From positions 1-52,986 of the forward strand of contig JBDIAP010000007.1 of NCBI GenBank assembly GCA_039812485.1: DNA of 52,986 nt, read 5' to 3'. This document shows, one piece after another, positions 8,661 to 15,598 of the stretch. Made by a program: the position numbers and the translations under genes. The stretch is from Kineosphaera sp039812485. GTDB lineage: Bacteria; Actinomycetota; Actinomycetes; Actinomycetales; Dermatophilaceae. The notes under the pieces are model-generated. The model saw nothing but the letters and a program-made list of their open reading frames with translations, had not been told where the DNA came from and searched no databases. How positions within the stretch are numbered: the stretch's first letter is position 1; every line of letters begins with the position of its first letter.

Positions 8661-9368
8661 GTGAACGCGCCCCACCCCCCGGCCTCGGGGCCCGGCCCCC
8701 AGCGGCCGCGCGGACCGTCGCGGCTGACCCCCGGCATGATGGAGGTCTTCGCCTCCGAGAGCCTCGACCCGGCCGTCATCATCCAGGTCGCCGACGAGAG
8801 CGCCGCCGCCCTCGTGCACGCCGGGCGCGCCAGCGACGACCCCGAGGTGACCCGCCGCCTCGTCGCGCTCGTCGACGAGATCGGCCTCTCGACGATCGCC
8901 GAGCTGTGGTCGCAGCGGCCCGGGCGGAGCCTGCCGGGGCTGCTGTGGCGACTGTATGTGCTGCGCGAGTGGGTGCGGCGCGACCCCGCGGGCGCGAGCG
9001 CCGACTACGTCCAGGGCCTGCCCTTTGCCGTCGTCGACGGCGTCGTCGCCGGCGCCGCCACACCGCCGGGGCCGCAGGAGCTGCGGGATCTGGCCGACGA
9101 GATCCTGCGCGGGGTCTTCGACGGCGACCTCGGGGTGGCCCTGCACCGGGCGGGCGCCTTCTGCCGGGTCGTCGCCGCCGGGCGCGCGGCCCGCGAGGAG
9201 GTCGAGCTGGACGAGCTCGCCCCCGACGCCCCGCCGCCCGCGCCGACGTCGCCGGAGGCGACGCACCCGGCTGTGCCCCCGCAGCTGCGCCGGGCGGCCG
9301 CGATGCTGACGACCGCCGAGGAGTTGGAGGCGGGTGCTCGCGCCTGGCGCGCGGGCGACCTCGTCTGA
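8661..9368 (+). CDS. Hypothetical protein downstream of treZ
   Basis: I do not recognise this 235-residue protein. It is soluble and mostly helical, with a Pro-rich N-terminus (1-22), a core of Leu/Ala/Arg-rich helices (about 23-190), an Asp/Pro-rich acidic linker (about 185-210) and a short helical tail. There is no signal peptide, no membrane segment and no clear catalytic motif. MMEVFASESLDPAVIIQVADESAA and GRSLPGLLWRLYVLREWVR look like conserved helix pairs. It begins with GTG 24 bases after the treZ stop and is probably co-transcribed, so a link to trehalose metabolism is possible only by context. Confidence 0.6.
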   Translation: MNAPHPPASGPGPQRPRGPSRLTPGMMEVFASESLDPAVIIQVADESAAALVHAGRASDDPEVTRRLVALVDEIGLSTIAELWSQRPGRSLPGLLWRLYVLREWVRRDPAGASADYVQGLPFAVVDGVVAGAATPPGPQELRDLADEILRGVFDGDLGVALHRAGAFCRVVAAGRAAREEVELDELAPDAPPPAPTSPEATHPAVPPQLRRAAAMLTTAEELEAGARAWRAGDLV

Positions 9369-9530
9369 CTCGCGCACTGCGGCCAATCGACGTCGGGATG
9401 AACCGCGGGGCGCTCGTCGGTCGGCTGCCGCGGCAGCGAGCCCGACCGCTGCGCGGGGCGACCTGACACGTGTCGGCCTGGGGCGCGATGGTGGGAGACC
9501 GGTGGGACGCCGCGCTACTCCTGGGCGAAT

Positions 9531-9563
9531 GTCCAAGCTGTGTTCACCCTGTGTTCACGTCCG
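9531..9563 (+). promoter_or_regulatory. PHO box (PhoP/RegX3-type) upstream of pstS
   Basis: Two adjacent 11-bp units, GTTCACCCTGT (9542-9552) and GTTCACGTCCG (9553-9563), follow a weaker third unit, GTCCAAGCTGT (9531-9541). Eleven-bp-phased GTTCAC repeats are the established binding pattern for PhoP/RegX3-type regulators of actinobacterial phosphate genes. A TACCCG about 15 bases downstream could be the -10, giving a pstS leader of about 95 bases. RegX3, encoded at 31366, is the obvious candidate regulator. Confidence 0.75.
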
Positions 9564-9684
9564 GCGGGCCAGTGCTTTACCCGTACCCAGCACAGTGCAT
9601 GGTGACCGACCGGGCGGCGAGCACGACGGACCCGGGGGGATTGTTCGACGTTCGTGCATCCATAGTGTGAAAGAGGTTCAGCAC

Positions 9685-10794
9685 GTGAAGCGTTCCGTTC
9701 TGCGAGGCGTGTCCCTGTCCGCCGCGTCCCTGCTCGTGGTCGGCCTGAGCGCCTGCGGCGCCGCCAACGAGGGCGGCAGCACATCCGGCGCCGGCGCCGG
9801 CACCGCGGGTGGCGGCAACTCGCTGTCCGGCCAGCTGGCCGGTGCGGGCGCCAGCTCGCAGGCCGCCGCCGTCGAGGCGTGGAAGGCTGCGTTCGAGGCT
9901 GCCAACTCCGGCGCCACGGTCAACTACGACCCGTCGGGATCGGGCGCCGGCCGCACCCAGTTCCTCTCCGGCGGCGTGCAGTTCGCCGGCTCGGACGCAC
10001 ACCTCAAGAAGGAGGAGCTGGCCAAGGTCTCGACGGCCTGCAAGGGCGGCGAGCTCGTGCAGTTCCCGGTCTACATCTCGCCGATCGCGGTCGCCTACAA
10101 GGTCGAGGGCGTCACCGACCTGCAGCTGTCGCCGGCCACCCTCGCGGGTCTCATGGCGGGCACGATCAAGACGTGGAACGACCCGAAGGTCGCCGCCGAC
10201 AACCCGGGCGTCAACCTCCCGGCCACGGCCGTCGTGCCGGTGCACCGCTCGGACGACTCGGGCACCACCGACAACTTCACCGACTACCTCAACAAGACCG
10301 CGCCGACGGTGTGGAAGACCCCGCACAACGGCACCTGGCCGATCTCCGGCGGCGAGGCCGCGAAGGGCACCGCGGGCGTCGTGCAGGCGATCAACGCGGG
10401 CACCGGCACGATCGGTTACGCCGACGCCAGCCAGATCGGGCAGCTGCCGCACGCGAAGATCAAGGTCGGCGACGCCTACGTGGCCTACACCGCCGAGGCG
10501 GCCGCCAAGATCGTCGACGAGTCCCCGCGGTCCAAGGACCAGCCGCAGTACAGCTACGCGATCGACATCGACCGCACGACCAAGCAGGCCGGCACCTACC
10601 CGCTCGTGCTGGCCTCCTACGAGCTCGCGTGCACGAAGTACGCCGACGCCAACCAGGCCAAGCTCGTCAAGGCGTGGCTCACCTACATCGCCAGCGAGGA
10701 GGGCCAGCAGGCCGCGGCGAAGGCCGCCGGCTCCGCCCCGATCTCGGCCGCCACGCGCGAGAACGCCATGAAGGGCATCAACGCCATCCAGTGA
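9685..10794 (+). CDS. pstS: Phosphate ABC transporter substrate-binding lipoprotein PstS
   Basis: High-affinity phosphate-binding lipoprotein of the Pst importer, anchored outside the membrane. The GTG at 9685 has AAGAGG eight bases upstream and gives 369 residues. A signal peptide with lipobox LSAC places the lipid-modified Cys at 24. A Gly/Ser-rich linker leads to the binding protein: GAGASSQ, YDPSGSGAGRTQF (81-93), AGSDAHL (101-107) and HRSDDSGTT (about 186-194), all phosphate-contact regions of the PstS family. The frame is open upstream to 9334, but that part has no protein-like composition. The gene heads a PHO-box-preceded operon and is separated from pstC by a strong hairpin. Confidence 0.95.
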   Translation: MKRSVLRGVSLSAASLLVVGLSACGAANEGGSTSGAGAGTAGGGNSLSGQLAGAGASSQAAAVEAWKAAFEAANSGATVNYDPSGSGAGRTQFLSGGVQFAGSDAHLKKEELAKVSTACKGGELVQFPVYISPIAVAYKVEGVTDLQLSPATLAGLMAGTIKTWNDPKVAADNPGVNLPATAVVPVHRSDDSGTTDNFTDYLNKTAPTVWKTPHNGTWPISGGEAAKGTAGVVQAINAGTGTIGYADASQIGQLPHAKIKVGDAYVAYTAEAAAKIVDESPRSKDQPQYSYAIDIDRTTKQAGTYPLVLASYELACTKYADANQAKLVKAWLTYIASEEGQQAAAKAAGSAPISAATRENAMKGINAIQ

Positions 10795-10804
10795 CCATCG
10801 CTGG

Positions 10805-10842
10805 CGCCGGGGGTCCGCTCGTAGTCTGATCGGACCCCGGCG
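10805..10842 (+). other. Intercistronic hairpin between pstS and pstC
   Basis: CGCCGGGGGTCCG and CGGACCCCGGCG form a stem of about 12 bp with one bulged G and a 13-base loop, right after the pstS stop. No T-run follows. Such structures between a binding-protein gene and permease genes commonly give partial termination or 3'-end protection, keeping pstS mRNA in excess. Confidence 0.6.
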
Positions 10843-10902
10843 TCGCCGGTGCCGGCCCGCACGCCGGCCGCGCGGCCCAGACCTCTAGCCGAAAGAACTG
10901 AC

Positions 10903-11841
10903 GTGGCGACACAAGCACTCGACCGGCCCAAGCCGGTGCGCCGGGCGGGAGACCGGATCTTCAACGGGTTCTCCCTGGGCTCTGGCATCCTCATCCTCGC
11001 GATCCTGGCCGGCGTCGCCGCCTTCCTGCTGTGGCAGGCGTGGCCCGCCCTGGTCGCCGACCCCAGCCAGGTGCGCGGTGGCCAGGGCCTCGTGCACTAC
11101 ATCGGCCCGCTGCTCTTCGGCACCGTGATCTCCGCGACGCTGTCGCTGCTCATCGCGACCCCGCTGTCGATCGGCATCGCGCTGTTCATCAGCCACTACG
11201 CCCCGCGCCGGCTCGCGCAGGCCCTCGGCTACCTCGTCGACCTGCTCGCCGCCGTGCCGAGCCTCGTCTACGGCCTGTGGGGCATCGCGGTGCTCGCACC
11301 GGCGACCGTGCCGGTGCTCACGTTCTTCTACGACTACTTCGGCTGGCTCCCGTTCTTCACGGGCCCGCCGAGCACGACCGGCCGCACGATCTTCGTCGTG
11401 GGCGTCGTGCTCGCGGTCATGATCCTGCCGATCATGACCGCGGTGAACCGCGAGGTCTTCCTGCAGACCCCCCGCCTGCACGAAGAGGCCAGCCTGGCCC
11501 TGGGCGCGACCCGCTGGGAGATGATCCGGCAGGCCGTCATCCCGTTCGGCCGCTCGGGCATCATCTCGGGCATGATGCTCGGCCTCGGCCGGGCGCTCGG
11601 CGAGACGATGGCCGTGGCGATCATCCTGTCGCCGACCGCGCGCTACACCTGGGACCTCATCAGCTCGTCCAACCCGGGCACGATCGCCGGTGACATCGCG
11701 CTGCAGTTCCCCGAGTCCAGCGGCCTGGCCGTCAGCACGCTCATCGCGTCGGGCCTCGTGCTCTTCGCCCTGACCCTTCTCGTCAATATGCTCGCGCGAT
11801 GGATCATCTCGCGCCGGGCCGAGTTCTCCGGAGCCAACTGA
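10903..11841 (+). CDS. pstC: Phosphate ABC transporter permease PstC
   Basis: Inner-membrane permease that forms the phosphate channel with PstA. It has 312 residues from the GTG at 10903 and about six membrane segments, the first around 25-45. The cytoplasmic EAA loop, EEASLALGATRWEMIRQAVIP, contacts PstB. SIGIALFISHYAPRRLAQ and DLLAAVPSLVYGLWGI are typical of PstC. A weak GAAAGA lies upstream of the start. The stop is one base from the pstA ATG, so translation is probably coupled. Confidence 0.93.
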   Translation: MATQALDRPKPVRRAGDRIFNGFSLGSGILILAILAGVAAFLLWQAWPALVADPSQVRGGQGLVHYIGPLLFGTVISATLSLLIATPLSIGIALFISHYAPRRLAQALGYLVDLLAAVPSLVYGLWGIAVLAPATVPVLTFFYDYFGWLPFFTGPPSTTGRTIFVVGVVLAVMILPIMTAVNREVFLQTPRLHEEASLALGATRWEMIRQAVIPFGRSGIISGMMLGLGRALGETMAVAIILSPTARYTWDLISSSNPGTIAGDIALQFPESSGLAVSTLIASGLVLFALTLLVNMLARWIISRRAEFSGAN

Positions 11842-11842
11842 C

Positions 11843-13015
11843 ATGGCCACGACGACCACGAGCCCGCGCGGCAGCCAGCCCGCCGACGGCACGGACCCGA
11901 CGTTGACGACCGATGCCGGCACCCCGCAGGGACCGGTGCGCCCGCCCCGCGACCACCGGGGCGACGAGGGCGGCGGCTCGTCGTTCCTCAACCCCGTGCT
12001 CTCGGGCACGACGATCTTCGGGATCGCCGTCGTCTGCTTCCTCGTCGCCGGGGCGATCCTCTTCGCGCTCGGCGTGGGCGCGCACGTCGTCGCGCTCATC
12101 GCGCTGACGGCCCTCATCTACTGCGTGGCGATCTTCGTCATCTCGCGCGTCGTCGAGGGTCCGCGGCCCGCCGTCGACCGCCTCGTCACGGGCATCGTCA
12201 GCACGTTCTTCGCGCTCGCCATGGTGCCGCTGGTGTCGGTCGCGGTGACCGTCATCGCTCTGGGCGCCGAGCGTTTCGACGTCGAGTTCTTCACCTACTC
12301 GATGCGCGGGGTCGTCGGCGAGGGCGGCGGCGCCTACCACGCGATCATGGGCACGCTCATCATCACGGCGATCACGACGCTTGTCTCGGTGCCGATCGGC
12401 GTCCTCGCCGCGATCTACCTCGTCGAATACGGCAACAAGAACACGCTGTCGCGGGCGCTGACCTTCTTCGTCGACGTCATGACCGGCATCCCGTCGATCG
12501 TCGCCGGCCTGTTCGCCTACTCGCTGTTCGTGCTCTTCTTCGGGCCCGGCGCGCGGGCCGGCATCATCGGCGCCACCGCGTTGACCGTGCTCATGATCCC
12601 GGTCGTCGTGCGCAGCACCGAGGAGATGCTGCGGCTCGTGCCCAACGAGCTGCGCGAGGCCTCCTACGCCCTCGGCGTGCCGAAGTGGCTGACGATCACG
12701 AAGGTCGTGCTGCCGACGGCCATCGCCGGGATCGCGACGGGCGTGACCCTCGCCATCGCCCGGGTCATCGGCGAGACCGCCCCGCTGCTCGTCACGGTCG
12801 GCATCACGACGGGCGTCAACCTCAACCCGTTCAGCGGCCGTATGGCGACGCTGCCGGTCTTCTCGTACTACTCGTACACGTCGCCCGGCATCCCGCCGCA
12901 GCCCTACCTCGACCGGGCGTGGACCGGCCTGCTCGTGCTCATCATCATCGTCATGGCGCTCAACGTCATCGCGCGACTGATCTCCAAGTTCTTCGCCCCC
13001 AAGACCGGCCGCTGA
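11843..13015 (+). CDS. pstA: Phosphate ABC transporter permease PstA
   Basis: Second permease of the Pst importer. It has 390 residues against roughly 280-310 usually. The family core starts near residue 110 (DRLVTGIVSTFFALAMVPLV) and includes AIYLVEYGNKN, DVMTGIPSIVAGLFAY and the EAA loop REASYALGVPKWLTITKVVLP. The extra N-terminus is a disordered Thr/Pro/Gly/Asp-rich segment (about 1-50) followed by two additional membrane helices (about 53-75 and 80-100). The first residues follow the pstC stop after one base. Confidence 0.93.
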   Translation: MATTTTSPRGSQPADGTDPTLTTDAGTPQGPVRPPRDHRGDEGGGSSFLNPVLSGTTIFGIAVVCFLVAGAILFALGVGAHVVALIALTALIYCVAIFVISRVVEGPRPAVDRLVTGIVSTFFALAMVPLVSVAVTVIALGAERFDVEFFTYSMRGVVGEGGGAYHAIMGTLIITAITTLVSVPIGVLAAIYLVEYGNKNTLSRALTFFVDVMTGIPSIVAGLFAYSLFVLFFGPGARAGIIGATALTVLMIPVVVRSTEEMLRLVPNELREASYALGVPKWLTITKVVLPTAIAGIATGVTLAIARVIGETAPLLVTVGITTGVNLNPFSGRMATLPVFSYYSYTSPGIPPQPYLDRAWTGLLVLIIIVMALNVIARLISKFFAPKTGR

Positions 13016-13044
13016 GCCGCACGCGACGCCCGAAAGGCCCTGAC

Positions 13045-13824
13045 GTGTCCAAGACCATCGACGTCAAGAATCTCGACATCTACTACGGCAAGTTCCTCGC
13101 CGTGAAGCAGGCCTCGATGCTCATCGAGCCGCGCTCGGTGACCGCGCTCATCGGTCCGTCGGGCTGCGGCAAGTCGACCTTCCTGCGCTCGCTCAACCGG
13201 ATGCACGAGGTCATCCCCGGTGCCTACTGCGAGGGCGAGGTCATCGTCGACGGGCAGAACCTCTACGGCAAGGGCGTCGACCCGGTGCAGGTGCGTCGCA
13301 AGGTCGGCATGGTCTTCCAGAAGCCCAACCCGTTCCCGACGATGTCGATCTATGAAAACGTGCTCGCCGGGGTCAAGCTCAACAACAAGCGGCTGCGCAA
13401 GAGCGATGCCGACGCGCTCGTCGAGGGGTCGCTGCGGGGCGCGAACCTGTGGAACGAGGTCAAGGACCGGCTCGACAAGCCCGGCTCAGGTCTCTCCGGT
13501 GGCCAGCAGCAGCGCCTGTGCATCGCGCGCACGATCGCCGTCAAGCCCGACGTCGTGCTCATGGACGAGCCGTGCTCCGCGCTCGACCCGATCTCCACGC
13601 TCGCCATCGAGGACCTCATCAACGAGCTCAAGGAGAACTACACGATCGTCATCGTCACGCACAACATGCAGCAGGCGGCGCGCTGCAGTGACAAGACGGG
13701 CTTCTTCAACATCGAGGGCACGGGCAAGCCGGGGCAGCTCGTCGAGTACGACGACACGAACAAGATCTTCAACAACCCGACGAAGAAGGCGACGGAGGAC
13801 TACATCTCCGGACGCTTCGGCTGA
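13045..13824 (+). CDS. pstB: Phosphate ABC transporter ATP-binding protein PstB
   Basis: ATPase that powers phosphate uptake through PstC-PstA. The 259-residue protein has Walker A GPSGCGKST (37-45), a Q-loop at VFQKPNPFP, the signature LSGGQQQRL, Walker B VVLMDEPCSALD and the H-loop IVTHNMQQAARCSD. FNIEGTGKPGQLVEY and a C-terminal DYISGRFG are PstB hallmarks. The GTG at 13045 has AAAGG upstream and lies 29 bases after the pstA stop. It is the last gene of pstSCAB; no phoU follows here, since phoU is at 29.1 kb. Confidence 0.95.
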   Translation: MSKTIDVKNLDIYYGKFLAVKQASMLIEPRSVTALIGPSGCGKSTFLRSLNRMHEVIPGAYCEGEVIVDGQNLYGKGVDPVQVRRKVGMVFQKPNPFPTMSIYENVLAGVKLNNKRLRKSDADALVEGSLRGANLWNEVKDRLDKPGSGLSGGQQQRLCIARTIAVKPDVVLMDEPCSALDPISTLAIEDLINELKENYTIVIVTHNMQQAARCSDKTGFFNIEGTGKPGQLVEYDDTNKIFNNPTKKATEDYISGRFG

Positions 13825-13896
13825 TCGAAGGCCCAGAGCCCGTGGGGAGACCAGCGACAGGGTTCGGGTGAGCTGTCGCGTGGTCCGGTCTCCTGG

Positions 13897-13943
13897 CCGC
13901 GACCGGCGTAGCCGGTGTGAACCGGTTGCGGGGTCGCGGTTTT
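13897..13943 (+). terminator. Probable terminator of the pst operon
   Basis: CCGCGACC (13897-13904) pairs with GGTCGCGG (13932-13939) and is followed directly by TTTT. The loop contains a smaller hairpin (CCGGT, GTGA, ACCGG). It lies about 73 bases after the pstB stop. Confidence 0.6.
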
Positions 13944-13998
13944 CGCGCACCGTCGTCCGGTTTGTCGTCCTTGGGCGTGTGGGCTCGGTGCGCTGGCC

Positions 13999-14004
13999 TA
14001 ACCT
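13999..14004 (+). promoter_or_regulatory. Candidate -10 (TAACCT) for the zinc-finger-like gene
   Basis: TAACCT lies about 50 bases before the ATG at 14055, giving a leader of about 45 bases that ends in a strong GAGGAGGG ribosome-binding site. No clear -35 is visible. Confidence 0.35.
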
Positions 14005-14054
14005 GACGGTCGCGAACGCGCAGGCGTTCGATCGTCGTGAGGAGGGCCTGGGCC

Positions 14055-14327
14055 ATGGGCAGCGCGGAGATCGGGTTCAACGGGCACAAGAAGCTCGTCA
14101 AGCGGCTCAACAAGCGCTTCGCCGGCACACCGGGGCTGGCCACACCCGCCAAGGAGGACAAGAAGGCCGCGAAGAAGGCCAAGGTCGAGGTGCTCGCCTA
14201 CGTCGAGCGGGGCAGCTTCTGCTACGGGGCGTGCGCCGACTGCGGCTGGGAGGGTCCGGGCCGGCGGGCGCGCGCCAAGGCGACGTCGGACTACCTCGAC
14301 CATGCGCGCTCCTGCACGAAGCGCTGA
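14055..14327 (+). CDS. Small lysine-rich protein with a Cys/His zinc-finger-like C-terminus
   Basis: A 90-residue basic protein. Residues 1-50 are Lys/Arg-rich (GHKKLVKRLNKRF, KEDKKAAKKAKVEV). The C-terminal half has Cys-x3-Cys-x2-Cys in FCYGACADCGWEG and His-x3-Cys in DHARSC near the end, a plausible single-zinc site. The overall charge suggests nucleic-acid binding, which is inference. The ATG at 14055 has GAGGAGGG eight bases upstream and is preferred over a GTG at 14037. It lies 230 bases after pstB behind a terminator, so it is probably its own unit. I do not recognise a named family. Confidence 0.7.
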   Translation: MGSAEIGFNGHKKLVKRLNKRFAGTPGLATPAKEDKKAAKKAKVEVLAYVERGSFCYGACADCGWEGPGRRARAKATSDYLDHARSCTKR

Positions 14328-14375
14328 GCACCCGGACCGCCGTCCGGGGTGTCCCGCACTGGGGCCCCACAAGCG

Positions 14376-14413
14376 AGTAGGCGGGCCGCCCCAGCTGGGG
14401 CGGCCCGCCTACT
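14376..14413. terminator. Perfect 19-bp-arm palindrome, bidirectional terminator
   Basis: AGTAGGCGGGCCGCCCCAG and its exact complement abut with no fixed loop (38 bp in all). It sits between the plus-strand zinc-finger-like gene and the minus-strand mutT1, as expected for a shared terminator of convergent units. The remaining 194 bp up to mutT1 show nothing else that I can name. Confidence 0.75.
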
Positions 14414-14607
14414 GCGTGCACTCGGACCGGGAGCGCCTCACGGCGCGTGGCCGCTCTAGGCGGCTGATGTTGGGACCCGGGGCTACCGCGGCCCGGCGCA
14501 CGGAAGAGTTAACTACACGGGCGGCCCCAGTGTTCCCGTCGCGCCGGATTTTTCTCCACAGCTCCGTTCGCCGCGGTCGGCAGGCCCGTGAACAGGTGCG
14601 ACGCGGC

Positions 14608-15540
14608 TCACGCCGGCGGATGCCGCTCGACCGCGACGACCCGATCCTTGTGGTCGACGTGGCAGACGAGCACCTCGCCCTTGTCCAGGTTCGACCGCGC
14701 GGCCTGGCGCAGGTCGTGCCGGGCGTGCCCGCGGGCCCGGTCGGCGAGGGCTTCGAGCAGCGGCGGCAGCACCGGCCCGTGCGAGCAGATGCCACCCGGA
14801 CGGCGGCCCTTGAGGTGGCGGATCATCGTCTTGACCGCGTGCTTGGGCCGCTTTTCGTAGCCCTCCTCCGACAGGGCGTAGCTGGTCTCGAGCGGCAGCC
14901 GCGTCGCCCGCGCGTAGGGCGCCAGGGTGTCGACGCAGCGGGTCGACGACGACGACAGCAGCCGCACGATGCCGTAGGCGAGCAGCACGTCGACCATCTC
15001 CAGAGCCTCCTGCTTGCCCCGGTCGTCGAGCGGCCGCAGCCAGTCGTCCTTGTGCCACTTGCGGCGCGGCAGCGCCTTGGCGTGCCGCACGACGGCGAAC
15101 GGCCGCGAGTTCAGCGCGCGGTTGCGGTGCGCTTTGACGAGCGCGTCGAGCTGCTCGGTGTCGCGCTCGTGGGTGAGCTGACGCCGGGCCGCCTCGGGCG
15201 CCAGCCACCGCACGTCGTCGACCTCGTGCAGAAGCCGGCCGGCGCCGCCGGTGATCTGGGCCGCCCAATAGCGCACGTGTTTGCGGTTGCGCGAGCCCGA
15301 GACCCGGTAGTCGGCGGTCGGCAGCGGGAGCCCGAGCCGCACCCGCAGCCCGGTCTCCTCCCAGACCTCCCGCACCGCGGTGACGGGCCAGGCCTCGCCG
15401 GGGTCGAGCTTGCCCTTGGGCCAGGACCAGTCGTCGTAGCGGGGGCGGTGGATGAGGGCGACCTGCAGCTGGCCCGAGCGCGTGCGCCACGGGATGGCCC
15501 CGGAGGTTTCGATGACGGGGCCGTTGTCGGGTGTGCTCAT
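14608..15540 (-). CDS. mutT1: MutT1-type Nudix hydrolase fused to histidine phosphatase domain
   Basis: Two-domain nucleotide-pool enzyme of 310 residues. The Nudix box GKLDPGEAWPVTAVREVWEE runs at about 43-62. From about residue 145 a histidine-phosphatase domain begins with VVRHAKALPR (the RHG-like motif) and continues with STRCVDTLAPYA and VLVCHVDHKDRVVAVERH. This arrangement matches mycobacterial MutT1, which hydrolyses 8-oxo-dGTP and diadenosine polyphosphates (established for that family). As in M. tuberculosis (Rv2984-Rv2985), it lies beside ppk; here it is 58 bases downstream on the same strand and is probably co-transcribed. Confidence 0.88.
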   Translation of the reverse strand: MSTPDNGPVIETSGAIPWRTRSGQLQVALIHRPRYDDWSWPKGKLDPGEAWPVTAVREVWEETGLRVRLGLPLPTADYRVSGSRNRKHVRYWAAQITGGAGRLLHEVDDVRWLAPEAARRQLTHERDTEQLDALVKAHRNRALNSRPFAVVRHAKALPRRKWHKDDWLRPLDDRGKQEALEMVDVLLAYGIVRLLSSSSTRCVDTLAPYARATRLPLETSYALSEEGYEKRPKHAVKTMIRHLKGRRPGGICSHGPVLPPLLEALADRARGHARHDLRQAARSNLDKGEVLVCHVDHKDRVVAVERHPPA

Positions 15541-15598
15541 GGGCGGTGCCGCCCCGCGACGCAGGTGAGAGGGGTCGCGGGGTGGGCCGGGGCCGCGA

